Source: Gnetum montanum
Taxonomy: Eukaryota; Streptophyta; Gnetopsida; Gnetales; Gnetaceae
Direction of reading: 5' to 3'
Assembly: GCA_015680685.1 (NCBI GenBank)
Contig: MNCI01010097.1
Span: 68,439 to 132,438, forward strand
DNA: 64,000 nucleotides
Shown here: in pieces, positions 11,770-24,369 of the stretch
How the letters are laid out: each line of letters opens with the position of its first letter
Position numbering within the stretch: position 1 is the first letter of the stretch
Made by a program: the position numbers and the translations under genes
Notes under the pieces: model-generated
The model's input: the letters and a program-made list of their open reading frames with translations, nothing else
What the model was told of the DNA's origin: nothing
Databases searched by the model: none

Positions 11770-12570
11770 ACCACTAATGTTAGATGGGTTCAACTTCACA
11801 TACTAGAAAGCTAGAATCCAAGGATTCTTTGAATTTATCTTGGAGAGATGCACTTAGTCCATCTACAACACAGGTAAGGTAAGTGGTAAGTAATATAACA
11901 TTTCTAATCATGATACCTCCTCTATGCAATGGATGAGTCCATGTGATTTCCAAAAGCCCTTGTAATTGCAAGTTATAAGAAGAAGAGTCTAGTGAAGAAA
12001 TAAGAAATACCAACATCTATACAAGCTAGGATGAAGAAGGAGAAACTAGTTATACATTTGAAGATTCTCATCATTTATGCTTAGCCTTGGCAAATCAAGT
12101 ATCTATTAATGACTCAATATCTTATGTTGAAGATGAAGGAGATAAAATTACTTTGGAAGAAATGCATGAGATACTTTATAATGAGGAAATTTCCTTTCAA
12201 AATTTATGCTTTAAAATAAAAGAGACTTTACATGATAAGGAAATGAAGATAGTAAAACTCTATTATGATTGTTCATATCTTAAGAAAGGAAACTTAGACG
12301 TAATGGCTAAGGTTTAAAAGATAATAGGTGTTGTTGAGTAGACTAACAAGGAATTCTCATATGTAAAGCTAAGCTATGAAAGACACACTCAAAATAAGGA
12401 GATAGGTCAAGATCAAATCTATCCTCACATTAAAGCATTATCAAGTTTTGTGAGGCTAAAGAAATATTCTTCCAAGTTTGATCATTCAGCTAAATTTAAG
12501 AAAATGGTTTGTTTCTATTATGCCAAAATTGGACATATTCACTCTTTGAGTTATTTATGATTAAAATACG
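11770..12570 (+). pseudogene. Copia element A gag (degraded)
   Basis: The start (about 11775-11840) translates to a decayed version of the gag N-terminus of the element at 19611 (DGFNFTY, then KARIQGFF). An internal part is lost. Then comes 12087-12317 with a charged segment (EEMHEILYNEEISFQNLCFKIKE is the recognisable core) and, near 12508-12555, CFYYAKIGHIHSL, a zinc knuckle with a damaged cysteine. Gag forms the virus-like particle and binds element RNA. Stops and deletions make it non-functional. Confidence 0.75.
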
Positions 12571-12659
12571 ATACTTGATCTTTTCCAAAACAACATAGAA
12601 GATGTATATTACAAGAAAATAAAGTTGAAGGAAAAAAGATAAGAGTTTTGAAAAAAGAA

Positions 12660-15600
12660 TAATTGCACAAGTTGCACTTTCTACTATAAAAAGAAACACT
12701 TGGTAGATCAATAGCATATATTCAAGACATATGACAAGAGATAAATCTCAATTTTTACATTTTTCAAAACAAAATTATGGAACTATCAACCTTAGATATG
12801 ATACAAAAGTAAAAATTTAACATATTGGTACCATTGAAGGTAAGGATCGACCTACTATTGAAGAAGTACTTTTTGTTGAAGGTCTTAAGAATATTCTTCT
12901 TAGCCTTAGTCAACTTTGTGATTCAAATTTTGATGTTACCTTCTCTAAAGATACTTGTAAAGTGAGAGATTCATTGTCCAGAATAATTATTATAAAGGGA
13001 ATAGAAAAGAAAATATTTATACTACTATTTTTGAAGATAACCCTACCTTTGAATCCATGTGCTTAATTAGTAATACAAGTGATAGTATGTGGCATAGAAA
13101 ACTAGGTCACATCAACAAAGACATTCTTCAAACACTTTTATTGAAAGATATGGTTCAAGGACTACTCAAACTCAAGGATTTTTTCTTGAAAACTTGTGAA
13201 GCATGTCACAAAGGAAAGCAAACAAGAGTAATATTGATAATAAAAATTTCATCTCTACCTCTCATCCTTTAGAATTTCTTCACATGGACTTGGTTGATCT
13301 TTCCCAAACTCTTAGTTTGGGAAAGAAAAATTATTTTTAAACTATTGTTCATGATTTCTCTTATTTCACTTGGTTTTTTTTTCTGATATCACAATAATGA
13401 AGCTTTTAATAACTTAATGAGAATTTGTAATCATATACAGAATGGAAAGGAATATGGTATTAAAGTCATTAGAAGTGATAATGGGGGAGAGTTTTAAAAT
13501 GCAAAATTTGAACAATACTACCAGATGAATGGCATTCTACATCAATTTTCCACTTCCATGACTCCTTAATAAAACAGTGTTGCAAAAATGAAAAATGGAA
13601 TTTTGAATGAAATGGATAGAAAAATATTAAATGATAAAAAAAATCCCTTATCACTTTTGGGTTGAATCAATCAACACAACATGCTATGTCTCCAAAAAAG
13701 TTGTAGTAAGAAGATTCACTACTAAAACTTCTTATGAATTATGAACTAGTAGAAACACATTAATTAGTTACTTTCATGTTTTTGGTTCAAAATGCTATAT
13801 TCTAAATAACAAGGATGCTCTAAGAAAATTTGATCCTAAAATTGATGATTAGTAGGGCTTATAGAGTGTTGAACAAAATAACCAATACTATGGATAAAAC
13901 TATAAATATTAAAATAGATGATAGTGATGGTTCAACTCCATATTTTGATGATGAAGAAGTTCCTATTCAAAAGATATCTAGCATTTCTGCCATACAAATT
14001 GATAAGGATTTTGAAATAGAAAGTGAGCATGAGCATACTTCTCCAACATAGTCCAGAATGATTAGACTCCATAGGTCACACTCTCTTAATGATGTTATTG
14101 GGAAAGTGAAAGATCAAAACTAGGAGCCAAACAAAAGAAATATGTGCATATGATGATTATCTTTCACAAATTAATCCAAAACATTTTAGAGAATATAAAA
14201 TGGAGGAAGGATGGATTTCATCCATGCAAGAAGAACTAAATCAATTCATTAGAAACAATGTGTGAAAATTAAGTCCTAAACCCAATTACAAGTAGATTAT
14301 TAGAACAAAATGAATGTTTATGAACAAGACCAATGAAAATGGCAACATCATAAAAAAAAAAGCAAGATTGGTTGCTAAAGGATACAATCAGCAAAAGGAA
14401 ATTGATTTTGATGAAACGTTTGCTCCTGTGGCTAGACATGGATAAATCAAGCTTCTTTTAGCTTATGTTAGTATCAAAGGTATCAAGTTGTATCAAATGG
14501 ATGTTAAGAGTGCCTTTTTATATCAGACTATTTAAGAGAAATTATATGTTGAGCAACTTGAAGGATTTCTAGATCCTATTCTTCCAAACTATGTTCTCAC
14601 CCTGAAAAAGGATTTTTATAGACTTAAACAAGCCCCTAAAGCTTGGTATGATAGATTCTTTCAACATCTCATGCCCAATGATTTTGATAGAAATAGGGTT
14701 GATGTTACTTTGTTACTTAAATCAAAAGGTAAGGATTTACTCATTGTGCAAATTTATGTTGATGATATCATATTTGGAGCTACTGATAAGATTTTATATA
14801 AGAAATTTTCAAGTCTTTTACAAATAGAGTTTGACATGAGCATGATGGAAGAACTCAACAACTTCCTTAGATTCCAAATCAATTAAACAAAAGATGGGAC
14901 CTTCATCTACCAAATTAAATATATCAAGGATCTTTTACACATATTCAAATTGGGTGATGTAAAAGCAAAGACAACACCTATGGCTACACACTTCAAACTT
15001 AATAAAGATGAATAAGGAAAATCTATCGATCTCAAGCTCTATAGAGGTATGACTAGTATCTTACTATACTTAACTATCAGTAGGCCTAGTATAGCATTAA
15101 GTGTTGGAATATATGCCAAGTATCAAGTTAAACCCAAAGAATCACATTTAGAAGTTTTTAAATGAATTTTTCTTAATTTAAAAGGTACTATTGACAAGGG
15201 ACATTAATATTCAAAGGACTCCACACTTGATCTTGCTAGGTATTGTGATGTAGATTGGGCAAGCTATAAAAATGATCAGTGGAGTACAAGTGAGAATTGT
15301 TTCTTTCTTGGGAAAAGTCTTGTCTCTTGGGTGACTAAGAAGCAAAACTACTTTCTACAACATAAGAAAAATATATTTCAACTGAGAGCTATTATGCATA
15401 AATATTGTGGATAAAAGAAACTCTAAAGAATCTAGGAATCATATCAAATCACACATCAATTTTTTATGATAATAATAGTTCTATTAATATGATCAAAAAT
15501 CCTATTCAACATTATTGTACTACGCACATTGAAATTTTGCATCATTTCATATGAGAACATGCTCAACTTAGAAATATCAAGTTAGAATACCTCAAGATAA

Positions 15601-15715
15601 GTGATCAACTTGTTAATGCCTTCAACAAGCCTCTTAATGAACAAAGACTTACAACTCTCTATAAGGACATGGGAATAGAACCTTGTCCTATTTTTTTGAA
15701 ATAAGATTAAAAAAT
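12660..15715 (+). pseudogene. Copia element A pol: protease, integrase, RT, RNase H
   Basis: Domain order is that of Ty1/copia. A protease remnant lies near 12700 (SRHMTRDKSQF). The pre-integrase domain (about 13030-13272) has MWHRKLGHINKD and a CEACHKGKQTR motif. The integrase core (about 13280-13700) has the catalytic segment IRSDNGGEF followed by a stop. RT (about 14190-15010) shows [43 protein letters not shown] and the catalytic YVDDIIFGAT. RNase H (about 15040-15700) contains DVDWASYKNDQWST and SWVTKKQN. Many stops and shifts are present. The longest clean piece is only 71 codons. Family assignment is secure; lineage (perhaps SIRE-like) is not. Confidence 0.9.
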
Positions 15716-15879
15716 GAGGAGAGATTATATTTAGGGGAAGTTTCACAATGAAACTTCTTTTTTTTTATGCTAAAAAAAGGAAGAGTATGATATTGTGGTT
15801 GTATTATTTTTCTATCATTTGCCACCTGCTTTGCTAACCCATTTTCTTAAGTTTTGAACATGACTAAAAATGGAAAGAC

Positions 15880-16979
15880 TGTCAATCTTTTGGTATGTCA
15901 AAATCTTGAAAGATGAAGAAAGTGAAAATGTGCTTGTGGAATCTTTCAATATTTGAAAAGACAAGATCAAGACAAAGAGCATGTTGAGACAAAGATGAAA
16001 GCTGAGTTGTCAATCTGAAGTGTTCAATTCTTAACCCAGATTGCAAGAGTTTGAAGAAGTCACAAGGATGCATGATGTCTAGAAGTCAAAAGAAGATGTT
16101 CTATGAACTATGAAGATGTCCCAAACGAACAAAAAATGTCCCTATTGAAAAGTCCAGATTTCATGTAAGACATCCCAAAAAAACAACTAATGTCTCAAGT
16201 ATAGTTGAGACATCCCACCTACAAGCATCAAAAAATCATTGAGACATCCCAAGAAAAGTGAGACATCCCATCCTCAAGCATTAGAAAGTCAGCGAGATGT
16301 CTTAAGATCAAATGAGACATCCCAACTAGGCATTTTCTAGTCGTTATATGAACACCAACAATTATTTGATAATGAAAAAGGCTATAAAAGAAATGATATC
16401 TTTATGAAAAGGACAAGCACTATTTACAAAAATATTCTGTTTATTGTACACATCTTGTGGATTAATTTGTTCTTCAATTCTTTATCTTTTATGATTTGAA
16501 TATTGTAATTATAGTGAGCCTTAGAGCATGAAATTTGTCATTTAAGTACATTCTCTTCTTGATATTTTATTTCTCCCTTTGTAAACCCTATGGGGTTGAT
16601 GTACTTCTTGTGGGAAAGCATCTCTTGAGCTTGTTGCGACCTTGTGTGATTTGGTATGTTTCTTGAGAGAAAACACCCTATGTAGAGCTTAAGTTATTGT
16701 AAAAGTTATGGAATCCTTAAAATGACATTTTGAGCTTGTTGGGACCATGCGGGATTGGGTGTGTTTCTATGTGAAAAAATCCCTTGCGAAGCTCAAAATT
16801 TATAAAGGTTATGGTATCCTTGAAATCACATTTTTGAAAGAAAAAAGTTTAAAGGTATGTTAGGATTCTACCCTTTGAGCATGGAAGTACCCAAGTTGGG
16901 GAACCACATACATTTGAGAGTAGTTTTGGTTTCAATTAATGAAACTTATGCAACCCTCCTTCTAAGTTCTTGATCTTCA
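15880..16979 (+). repeat. 3' LTR of copia element A
   Basis: It begins TGTCAATCTTTTGGTATGTC and ends CTAAGTTCTTGATCTTCA. The U3 part (about 16070-16330) has a series of GAGACATCCCA and related AGATGTCT-like units. The right half matches the truncated 5' LTR at 11259-11690. No target duplication can be tested because the other outer end is lost. Confidence 0.8.
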
Positions 16980-17236
16980 TTAGTCACCTATAGCTACACC
17001 ACCTTACCTTCTCACCTTACATCATGTTGCCATTCTTGCTTGTTGTCGTCCCACCACTACATTTCTTTCCTTGCCACATCATGATTTTTACTATTTTTCT
17101 CTGGTACCACATACACCATTCTTGCTACTACCTATGCCTTCATAACCACCTCCTTCATCTCTGTTAGCACCAAAAATCTCACTAGAAATTTCGGCAATCC
17201 ATGATGACCATGGATACGACTAGCATCATGATTCCC

Positions 17237-17595
17237 CACCTCCCTACTTATCGGGGGAGCTCATTGGTGTCATTGATGCCTATCACAATGGTGTCCATAT
17301 ATTCCACCATTCCTTACCTTCCTAGTTACCAATGGAAACTATTGGTGCCATTGGTACCTGCCATCATGGTGTTCGCTAGTGTCATCATTCCTTGCCTCCC
17401 TAGTTACCAATGAAAACTCCCAGTGTCATCAATGCTTGCCACTACAGTGTCCACTAGTACTACCATTCCTCACCTCCCTAGTTACCAACAGAAACCATGG
17501 GTACTGTTGATGTTTACTATTTCATTGCCCATTGGCATCACCATTCCTTGCCTTCCTAGTTGTTGATGATGACTAGTAGCACTATTGGTGATTGG
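17237..17595 (+). repeat. Minisatellite, ~78-bp unit, about 4.5 copies
   Basis: Units begin with CTCCCTAGTTACCAA-type sequence near 17237, 17321, 17398, 17476 and 17554, with spacing of 77-84 bp. The unit is close to 26 codons. One frame reads through the first two and a half units (17201-17413) with a repeated IP-LPSYQ motif before stopping. Decayed protein repeats or non-coding minisatellite are both possible. Confidence 0.75.
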
Positions 17596-17620
17596 TCCTT
17601 TATGATAGAAAAATATTTCT

Positions 17621-17659
17621 ATTAATTGACAAAAAATTTCAAATTCTTTGTCAATTAAT
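17621..17659. repeat. Perfect 13-bp inverted repeat (hairpin)
   Basis: ATTAATTGACAAA at 17621-17633 is the exact complement of TTTGTCAATTAAT at 17647-17659, with a 13-base loop. It sits in non-coding AT-rich DNA. It has no T-run typical of a terminator and I assign no function. Confidence 0.6.
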
Positions 17660-18491
17660 TTAGTAGAAAAATAAATATAGAAATGTTAAGATATTTTACA
17701 AATAAAAATATTTGATGAATTGGCAGCAACATGAATGAAAATTCCATAATTAAGCATGCTTGTTATGAAGTAGTACTAAGATGGATGGCCCCTTGGAAAG
17801 TCTTGAAAATGTGTAAAACTTGACAACTTGAAATAGCCATAATTTTTTATTTTGATGTTCGATTGGAATGAAACAAGAGTTATTTCCTACAAACTTCAAC
17901 CTCTCGAATGCAATGGTATAGTTAGATCTACATCAAAAAGCTTCAAAAAATTATTTCTTTACTCCTTCCCTAACATGGTGCCTCAAGATCCCTAGAAACT
18001 CATTTTAGCATAACTTGGGTATACGATGTCCATTTCTAACATATGAATTATTATTTATAAGATTTTTCACCTTTCTGGACTCGATGGTGAGGTTAGATGT
18101 ATCATTTGGACACTTGATAATTAGGTGATATGTTAAAATGTGCTTTAAGAAGCCATAACTTAGTTAACTAATCATGCCTAACAATTTAATTATTAGGACT
18201 AACAAATTTAACCTCTTGAGATTAAGTGCTTAACCTATGTACATAAATAGTCTCAGCTTACTAACCCCTAGTGTTTCATTAGTTACACTATTGGAGTTAG
18301 TGCCTTAAGTAGGATACAAACATTGTTAAGAGTCTAAGTAATGTAGCCAGATTGTTACTAATCCTAAATTAGTTGGTCAATCAGTTGGTGAACCAAAATG
18401 GTCAATAAGAAGTATACCAGTTTAGCCTAAACTAAATCATACAATAACAACATCATGAAAAGTCATAATCTTGTTTTGTTAAGATGTCTGA
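17660..18491. other. Non-coding flank between two copia elements
   Basis: I see no gene, LTR or tandem repeat. It is the left flank of the element that begins at 18492. Confidence 0.5.
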
Positions 18492-19557
18492 TGTTGCCAT
18501 TTTGGTTTGTCAAAATGTTAAGAAAAATGAAGCACAAGGATGTTTGTGTGTTTGTGTGATTGTTATGTTTGTAGAACTTGGATTAAGATAAGAAGGCATG
18601 TGGAAGTTCAAGGACATGGAAAAGGAACATAAACTTCAAAGCTCAGAAGGAAGCCTTAGCATGGAAGAATTATTTTCAAAGAAGGCATCTTGTAAAAATA
18701 GTAGACATCTACCATCAAGTGAAGATGTCTCCAAGAAAAAGAAGATGTCTTGATAGAATTAAAGGCAACACAGGAAAAGATGTCTCTAGAAAATAGCAAA
18801 CATCTTTTTGGAGAGAAAGACATCTTTCATGAGAAGAAGATGTCTTTTCAGAATGAAGGTCTAATGCAGAAAGATGTCTCAGTCATGAAGAAGATGTCTT
18901 TCTAGAATGAAGATCCATTACAGAAAAATGTCTCTATCTTGGAGAAGGCATCTCTCATGACCATTAATTAGTCATTGCATGGATTTTGAGATGATTTTGG
19001 AAACATAAGAAGGCTTCATTCTCATTGGAAAAAGTGCAAGCATTGCGTACTTTCATTGTATTCATTAAGAAATCATTGTAATCATTGTTGTTTCTCATTG
19101 TACAATCTTTTGTCTATTGTAATTGGTAAAAGTGAGTTGTACCTCAAAGTGCAAGGATTAGCAAACTTAGTTACATTCATTTCTTGTGATTGTTGTTCCC
19201 TATTGTTGCCTTATGAGGTTGATGTGCTTCTTGTGGGAAGGCATCTTACTTAAGCTCAAGTTGTAAAGGTTGTGGAAACTTAGAAAGCACATTCTAAGCT
19301 AGTTAGAACCTTGCAGGGTTGAGTGGATTCATAGCATTGAATCACTTTGTTGCAAAGCTTAGAGCTTGTACAGGGTGTGGTACCCTTCAAACTACATTTG
19401 AGAGAAACAAAGTCCAAAGGTGGACTTGTGAATTATCCTCCGAGTGTGGACTATCCAAGTTGGGAAACCACATTAAATTTGGTGTGTGTGCTTTGTCTCA
19501 ACAAATTTTTTGGAAAACGTATTCATCCCACCACCCTTTTAAGTTCAACGATCCTCA
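18492..19557 (+). repeat. 5' LTR of copia element B
   Basis: It begins TGTTGCCATTTTGGTTTGTC and ends AAGTTCAACGATCCTCA, followed two bases later by a tRNA-iMet-type primer site. An array of AGATGTCT/AGACATCT motifs spans about 18680-18965. It aligns along its length with the LTR at 23090, which has an additional ~227-bp duplication. Confidence 0.85.
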
Positions 19558-19559
19558 AG

Positions 19560-19572
19560 TGGTATTGAAGCC
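19560..19572 (+). other. Primer binding site of copia element B
   Basis: TGGTATTGAAGCC begins two bases after the LTR end. It is a decayed version of TGGTATCAGAGCC, complementary to the 3' end of initiator-Met tRNA. Confidence 0.7.
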
Positions 19573-19610
19573 TAGTACTCTGCTTCATAATCATCTTCAA
19601 AGAGTGAAGA

Positions 19611-21192
19611 ATGGAGGGGGCATCTTATAAAAAGCCACATAGGTTCAATGGATTTGACTTCACCTATTGGAAAGCTAGAATGCAAGGATTCTTCAAATCA
19701 ATGGAGGTTGAAGTTTGTGAGTCTATCCTTGAAGGTTGCACCTTGCCTATTGATAGCTCCACCAGGATCATCAAGCCCCATAACAAATGGACACAAGAGG
19801 AGAAAGGTAAGTTCATGTTTGATTCAAAAGAAAGTAATTTTTTATATTGTGCTTTGAATAAATTTGAATTTAATAGAGTAGTAGGTTGTAAAATGGCCAA
19901 AGAAATTTAGCAAACTTTAGAAGCTACTTATGAAGTAACCGCTATAATCAAACAATCTAAATTTTTAGTTTTGAAAATCAAATATGATAAGATTAAAATG
20001 AGAGAAGGTGAGAAAATAAAAGATTACTTCTCTAGAACAAATGATATTATTATAGCTATTAAAGGTACCAGTAAAGATTTTCTTGAGAGCATTGTCATTA
20101 TCAAAATGATCAAAACTCTTCAACTAGAGTTTAGACTGAAGATCATGGCTATGGAAGAAATTAGAGATTTCTCAAATCTAAAATTTGAAGAGCTTCAAAG
20201 TTCTCTCATTACTTATGAAATTAATCTCATAAGCAAAGGAGCCGTCCAAGAAAGATCTATTGCTCTAAAGACTAACTCCAAGGAGAAGGAGCTCAATGAG
20301 CATGATGAGAGTAGTGAAGATGAGATTCCCCTTCTCATAAGAAATCTATAATGATTAGTAACAAGAAGAAACAAGGGGACGTATCAGCAAAGATCCAATG
20401 TGTTCAAAGGTAAAGAAAGAGGTAATTTTTTTTGAATTCTAACTTAGATTTCTCTTCTATAGAGTGTTGGGTTTGTGGAGAAAGAGGTCATATGACCTTT
20501 GAATGTCCTAGTGATAGCAAGGTTCATCCAAATAATAGATCCAATGATGAAAAATTGAAAAAGACCAACTTTTATACAAGTTGGAATGATGGTAAGAAAA
20601 GTGAAGAAGTAGGTAACTCTACCCAAGATTCGCATCTCATATGCATGGCACTTACAGATGAAAATTCTTCACATATGGCTGAAGAAGGTGGTAAGTGTGA
20701 TGAAAGGTATAGTGAACTTAGAGAAGAGATTCTTATTCTACATTATTTGCTTAGGAAAGCAAAAATAAAAATAAAAAAATAAAAAAATAAAAAAAAATTT
20801 CTAAGCTAGATACTATTCACACTTAAATGAAAGGAGAAATCTCAGAAATAAAAGCTAAGATTCAACAACTAACCACTTTAAACAAGGATTGCAAAAAGGT
20901 TCAAGTAGAAAAGACTCCTGAAAAATAGCCTAAGAATATGGAGAAAGTCACACAAGAGAATACAAGTTCAAGCTTAAGCATAGTTTGGTTTGATAATGTC
21001 ACTCATGAGGAGAATACTTTATGTACTTGTAAAAATTGTGGTAGTGAGCAAAAATTTAACTATGATCAAAACAAGTTTGATACATGGTCTTGTAAAAAAT
21101 GCTTTGGTAAGGAAATTTTGCAAGCAATAATGGCTAAAAATGAAGAGAAGTGGAGAATAAAAAATTTCTCAAAGAGAGAGATGATGCATTAA
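19611..21192 (+). pseudogene. Copia element B gag, with zinc knuckle
   Basis: The start ATG at 19611 begins MEGASYKKPHRFNGFDFTYW, the typical N-terminus of plant copia gag. The body (19971-20351) is the UBN2-type helical gag domain, with KIKYDKIKMREGEKIKDYF and a frame-preserving stop between pieces (19908-19910). A zinc knuckle follows, CWVCGERGHMTFEC (about 20465-20510, CX2CX4HX4C). A further piece (20938-21192) has paired CX2C motifs (CTCKNC, CKKC). An A-rich low-complexity run lies at about 20765-20800. No protease, integrase or RT follows, so the element could move only with proteins supplied from elsewhere. The N-terminal part is better preserved than any other gag here. Confidence 0.85.
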
Positions 21193-23089
21193 GTGATCAA
21201 GGATTCTTTCTTAAAGAACATGAACAAATAGAAGCATCATATAAAAAATCTAATGAAAAAGAAATAAAAGATGAGGAGGTACTTCATGATAGAGGACCTC
21301 ATCTCAAACTTGACTAATCTTCTCTTCTCACCTACAAGCAAGATAAGTCAAGGTAAGTTTTCATCTCCTTGCTTGCTAGATAATTTATAAGTATATGATT
21401 TGAGATATCCAAATTATTCTTGATTCTTGCTTACATTACTTATGAAATATTATGTCTAGATCAACAAGATAGAATACGTTTTTAGAATATATCTTGTATT
21501 CACTTTGAGCTTGATGCAAATATGTGGTGTGGCACTTGTAATAATTTCTTTTTGGGCTTGTAGCTTGCTTTCAATCTTGCATGTTTTGAACTTCTTATGA
21601 TGATTTGTTTCTAAGCTCATGTCCTTTGGGATATTTTAGCCATTTTTGTGATAAGTCATTAATTTTAACTAGACATAACTTTGAAAATTCTATTAATATT
21701 ATTGATTGGAGACCTTAGTCTCCACATTTGATCTTAACGTTGACCTATAGTTGTAATACTTTGGTGATATACAATGATTACTTCCTTGAAAATCACAAGA
21801 TGATATTAAAAATCCAAGAAGAGCTACACATGTGTAGGGGAAGTCCATTCCTCATTATCTATCATCATCTTGGAGGTCACCAATGTAGGGGAAATCTTTG
21901 GAGGCTTCTACCAAGAAACACTCAAATAGAAAATTAAGCAAGGATTCATGTCATGCAAGGGTATGGTACAAGATCCAAGGTAAAAGTAGAATTAAATCTT
22001 GATTAAGATATCTTACAAATATTTTACCTTGTAATATCTTTTGATTACTATTTGAATATCTTGTTAAAAGTCTACTTTGCTATTTTTGGGCATTCACTTG
22101 TTTCTATTTGGTATTTGTCCTTCTTTATGAGAATTTGATTTTACTTTTATAAGCTTGTCCTTTCTTGCCATTTAATTATCTTCATGATGCCTTCAAAGGA
22201 GTTGAGTACTGATGGAATCATGACATATTGATTTAACTAATGAGTTTATTGGTTTAAGAGATAGGTTACTTGATCCTCATTGCTGAAAGATTTGATTTCA
22301 ATAAGGAGCAGATCCTTTTTTCCTACATCTTTAGCCCAATGAAAAGTTTGCTAAAAATGGGTATTTTTTGTTTACATCTCTATACAACTTGATATGGATA
22401 TACTGCTATGAATATATCTTTTCTTGAGTGCTTATGATCTCTCTTGTTAATAAGGTCTAAGATAAAGCAAGAAGTACTCATATTTCTTTTATGGATGCAT
22501 GTTAGGAAGTTATTGAAATTGGTTGGATTATATACGTTAAACTTTCCAAAGATTCTTGCAATCAGTATGGATATCTTTAAAATTGCTCTATTTGAAAAAA
22601 TGGTATGTCTTTTATAAGATGAGTATAAAGATTGTACTTCCATAGATATCTTTTGTGATAATGGTATAACTATGGTTGAGTAATCTTGGAATTTTTATGT
22701 CCTATTCCACAAAGGGGAGAATTTTTTTGTGATTCTTGAGACTTTACACAAATGTGATTGATGTGATGACTAGATAGATGGTTATTTTGATAGTTTGTGG
22801 ATGAGATGGTGTTTTCGTCTAGTATCTCTATGTGGTGTTATTTTGATCTTTACTTTTGCATTTGCATCATTTGATTATTTTCCACATTTTATTGAATAAC
22901 CTTAAACCTCAACACGTTATGCTAGTTCCTAGCTACCATAGGAATTTATATGTCTTAATATATTTATTGGATTTTAGAGCTAAGTTTATGTGCTTTATCC
23001 TTTTTGATGTTTTTCAAAAGGGGGGAGAATATTTTTTAATATTATAATCCATATTCTTAAATTTTGAACATCACCAAAAAGGGAGAGAT
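21193..23089 (+). other. Non-coding body of copia element B, no pol
   Basis: About 1.9 kb between gag and the 3' LTR holds no RT, integrase or protease motif in any frame that I could recognise. It ends with TTTTGAACATCACCAAAAAGGGAGAGAT, the polypurine end shared with the other copia elements here. Confidence 0.7.
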
Positions 23090-24368
23090 TGTTGACCTTT
23101 TGGTATGTCAAAATGTTAAAAAAATGAAGTAGATGTTTGTGTGGTTGTTGTGTTTGTAGGACTTGGATTAAGACAAGAAGGCATGTGTAAGTTCAATAAC
23201 ATGGACAAAGAATAGAGACTTTAAAGCTTAGAAGGAAGCCTTAGCATTGAAGAATTATTTTCAGAGAAGATGTCTTGTAGAAATAGTAGACATCTACCAT
23301 CAAGTAAAGATGTCTCCAAGGAAAAGAAGACATCTTGGTAGAATTGAAGGCATCATAGGAGAAGACGTCTTTGAAAAATAACAAATATCTTTCTAAAAAT
23401 AAAGATGTGTTTATAAAATAGTAGACATCTTTCTAGAGAGAAAGACTTCAAAACTTAGAAGGAAGCCTTAGCATTGAAGAATTATTTTTAGAGAAGAAGT
23501 TTTGTAGAAATAGCAGATGTCTAATCAAGTGAAGATGTCTCCAAGGAAAAGAAGATGTCTTGGTAGAATTGAAGGTAGCATAGGAGAAGACATCTCTAGA
23601 AAATAGTAGACATCTTTCTCTCCAGAAAGATGTCTTTCATGAGAAGAATATGTCTTTCCAAAATGAAGGTTTGGTGCAGAAAGCCATCTTACTCTTGAAA
23701 AAGACGTCTTTCCAGAATGAAGGTCCATTATAGAAAGACATCTCTATCTTAGAGAAGATGTCTCTATCCATTGCATAGATTCTGAGATGATTTTAGAAAT
23801 ATTTTAACTATAAGAAGACTTCATTCTCATTCGGAAAAGTGCAAGCTATGTACTTTCGTTGTATTCATTAAGCAATCATTGTTGTTCCTCATTGTACAAT
23901 CTTTTGTCTATTATAATTGGTAAAAGTAAGCTGTATATCAAAGTGCAAGGATCAGTAAACATAGTTACATTCTTTCCTTGTGATTGTTGTTCTCTATTTT
24001 TTCCTTGTAAGGTTGATGTGCTTCTTATGGAAAAGCATCTTACTTAGGCTTGTCGGGATCATGTGGGATTGAGTGGTGGTGTAGCACCACAACACTCTAG
24101 AGCAGAGCTCAAGTTGTAAAGGTTGTGGGATCTTGGAAACCACATTCTAAGCTTATTAGGACCTTGAGGGATTGAATAGATTTATAGTGTTGAATCACTC
24201 CATTGCAGAGCTTAGAGCTTGTATAGGGTGCAGTATCCTTCAAACCACATTTGAGAGAAACAGAGTTTGGAGGTGTGCCTATGAACTACCCTCCATGTAT
24301 GGACTACCCAAGTTGGGAAACCACATTAAATTTGGTATGTGTGTTTTGTCTCAAAATTTTTTTTGGGG
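23090..24368 (+). repeat. 3' LTR of copia element B, end lost at an N
   Basis: It begins TGTTGACCTTTTGGTATGTC. Relative to the LTR at 18492 it has a direct ~227-bp duplication (copies starting near 23217 and 23444) inside the AGATGTCT-rich region. The last ~40 bp expected from the other LTR are replaced by an N at 24369 and unrelated sequence, so the right edge and target duplication are lost. Confidence 0.8.
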
Positions 24369-24369
24369 N

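Noticed and set aside
17621-17659. 13-bp perfect hairpin as a terminator or miRNA precursor
   Set aside because: The stem is too short for a miRNA precursor, there is no terminator context in a plant genome, and the arms are AT-rich enough to arise by chance.
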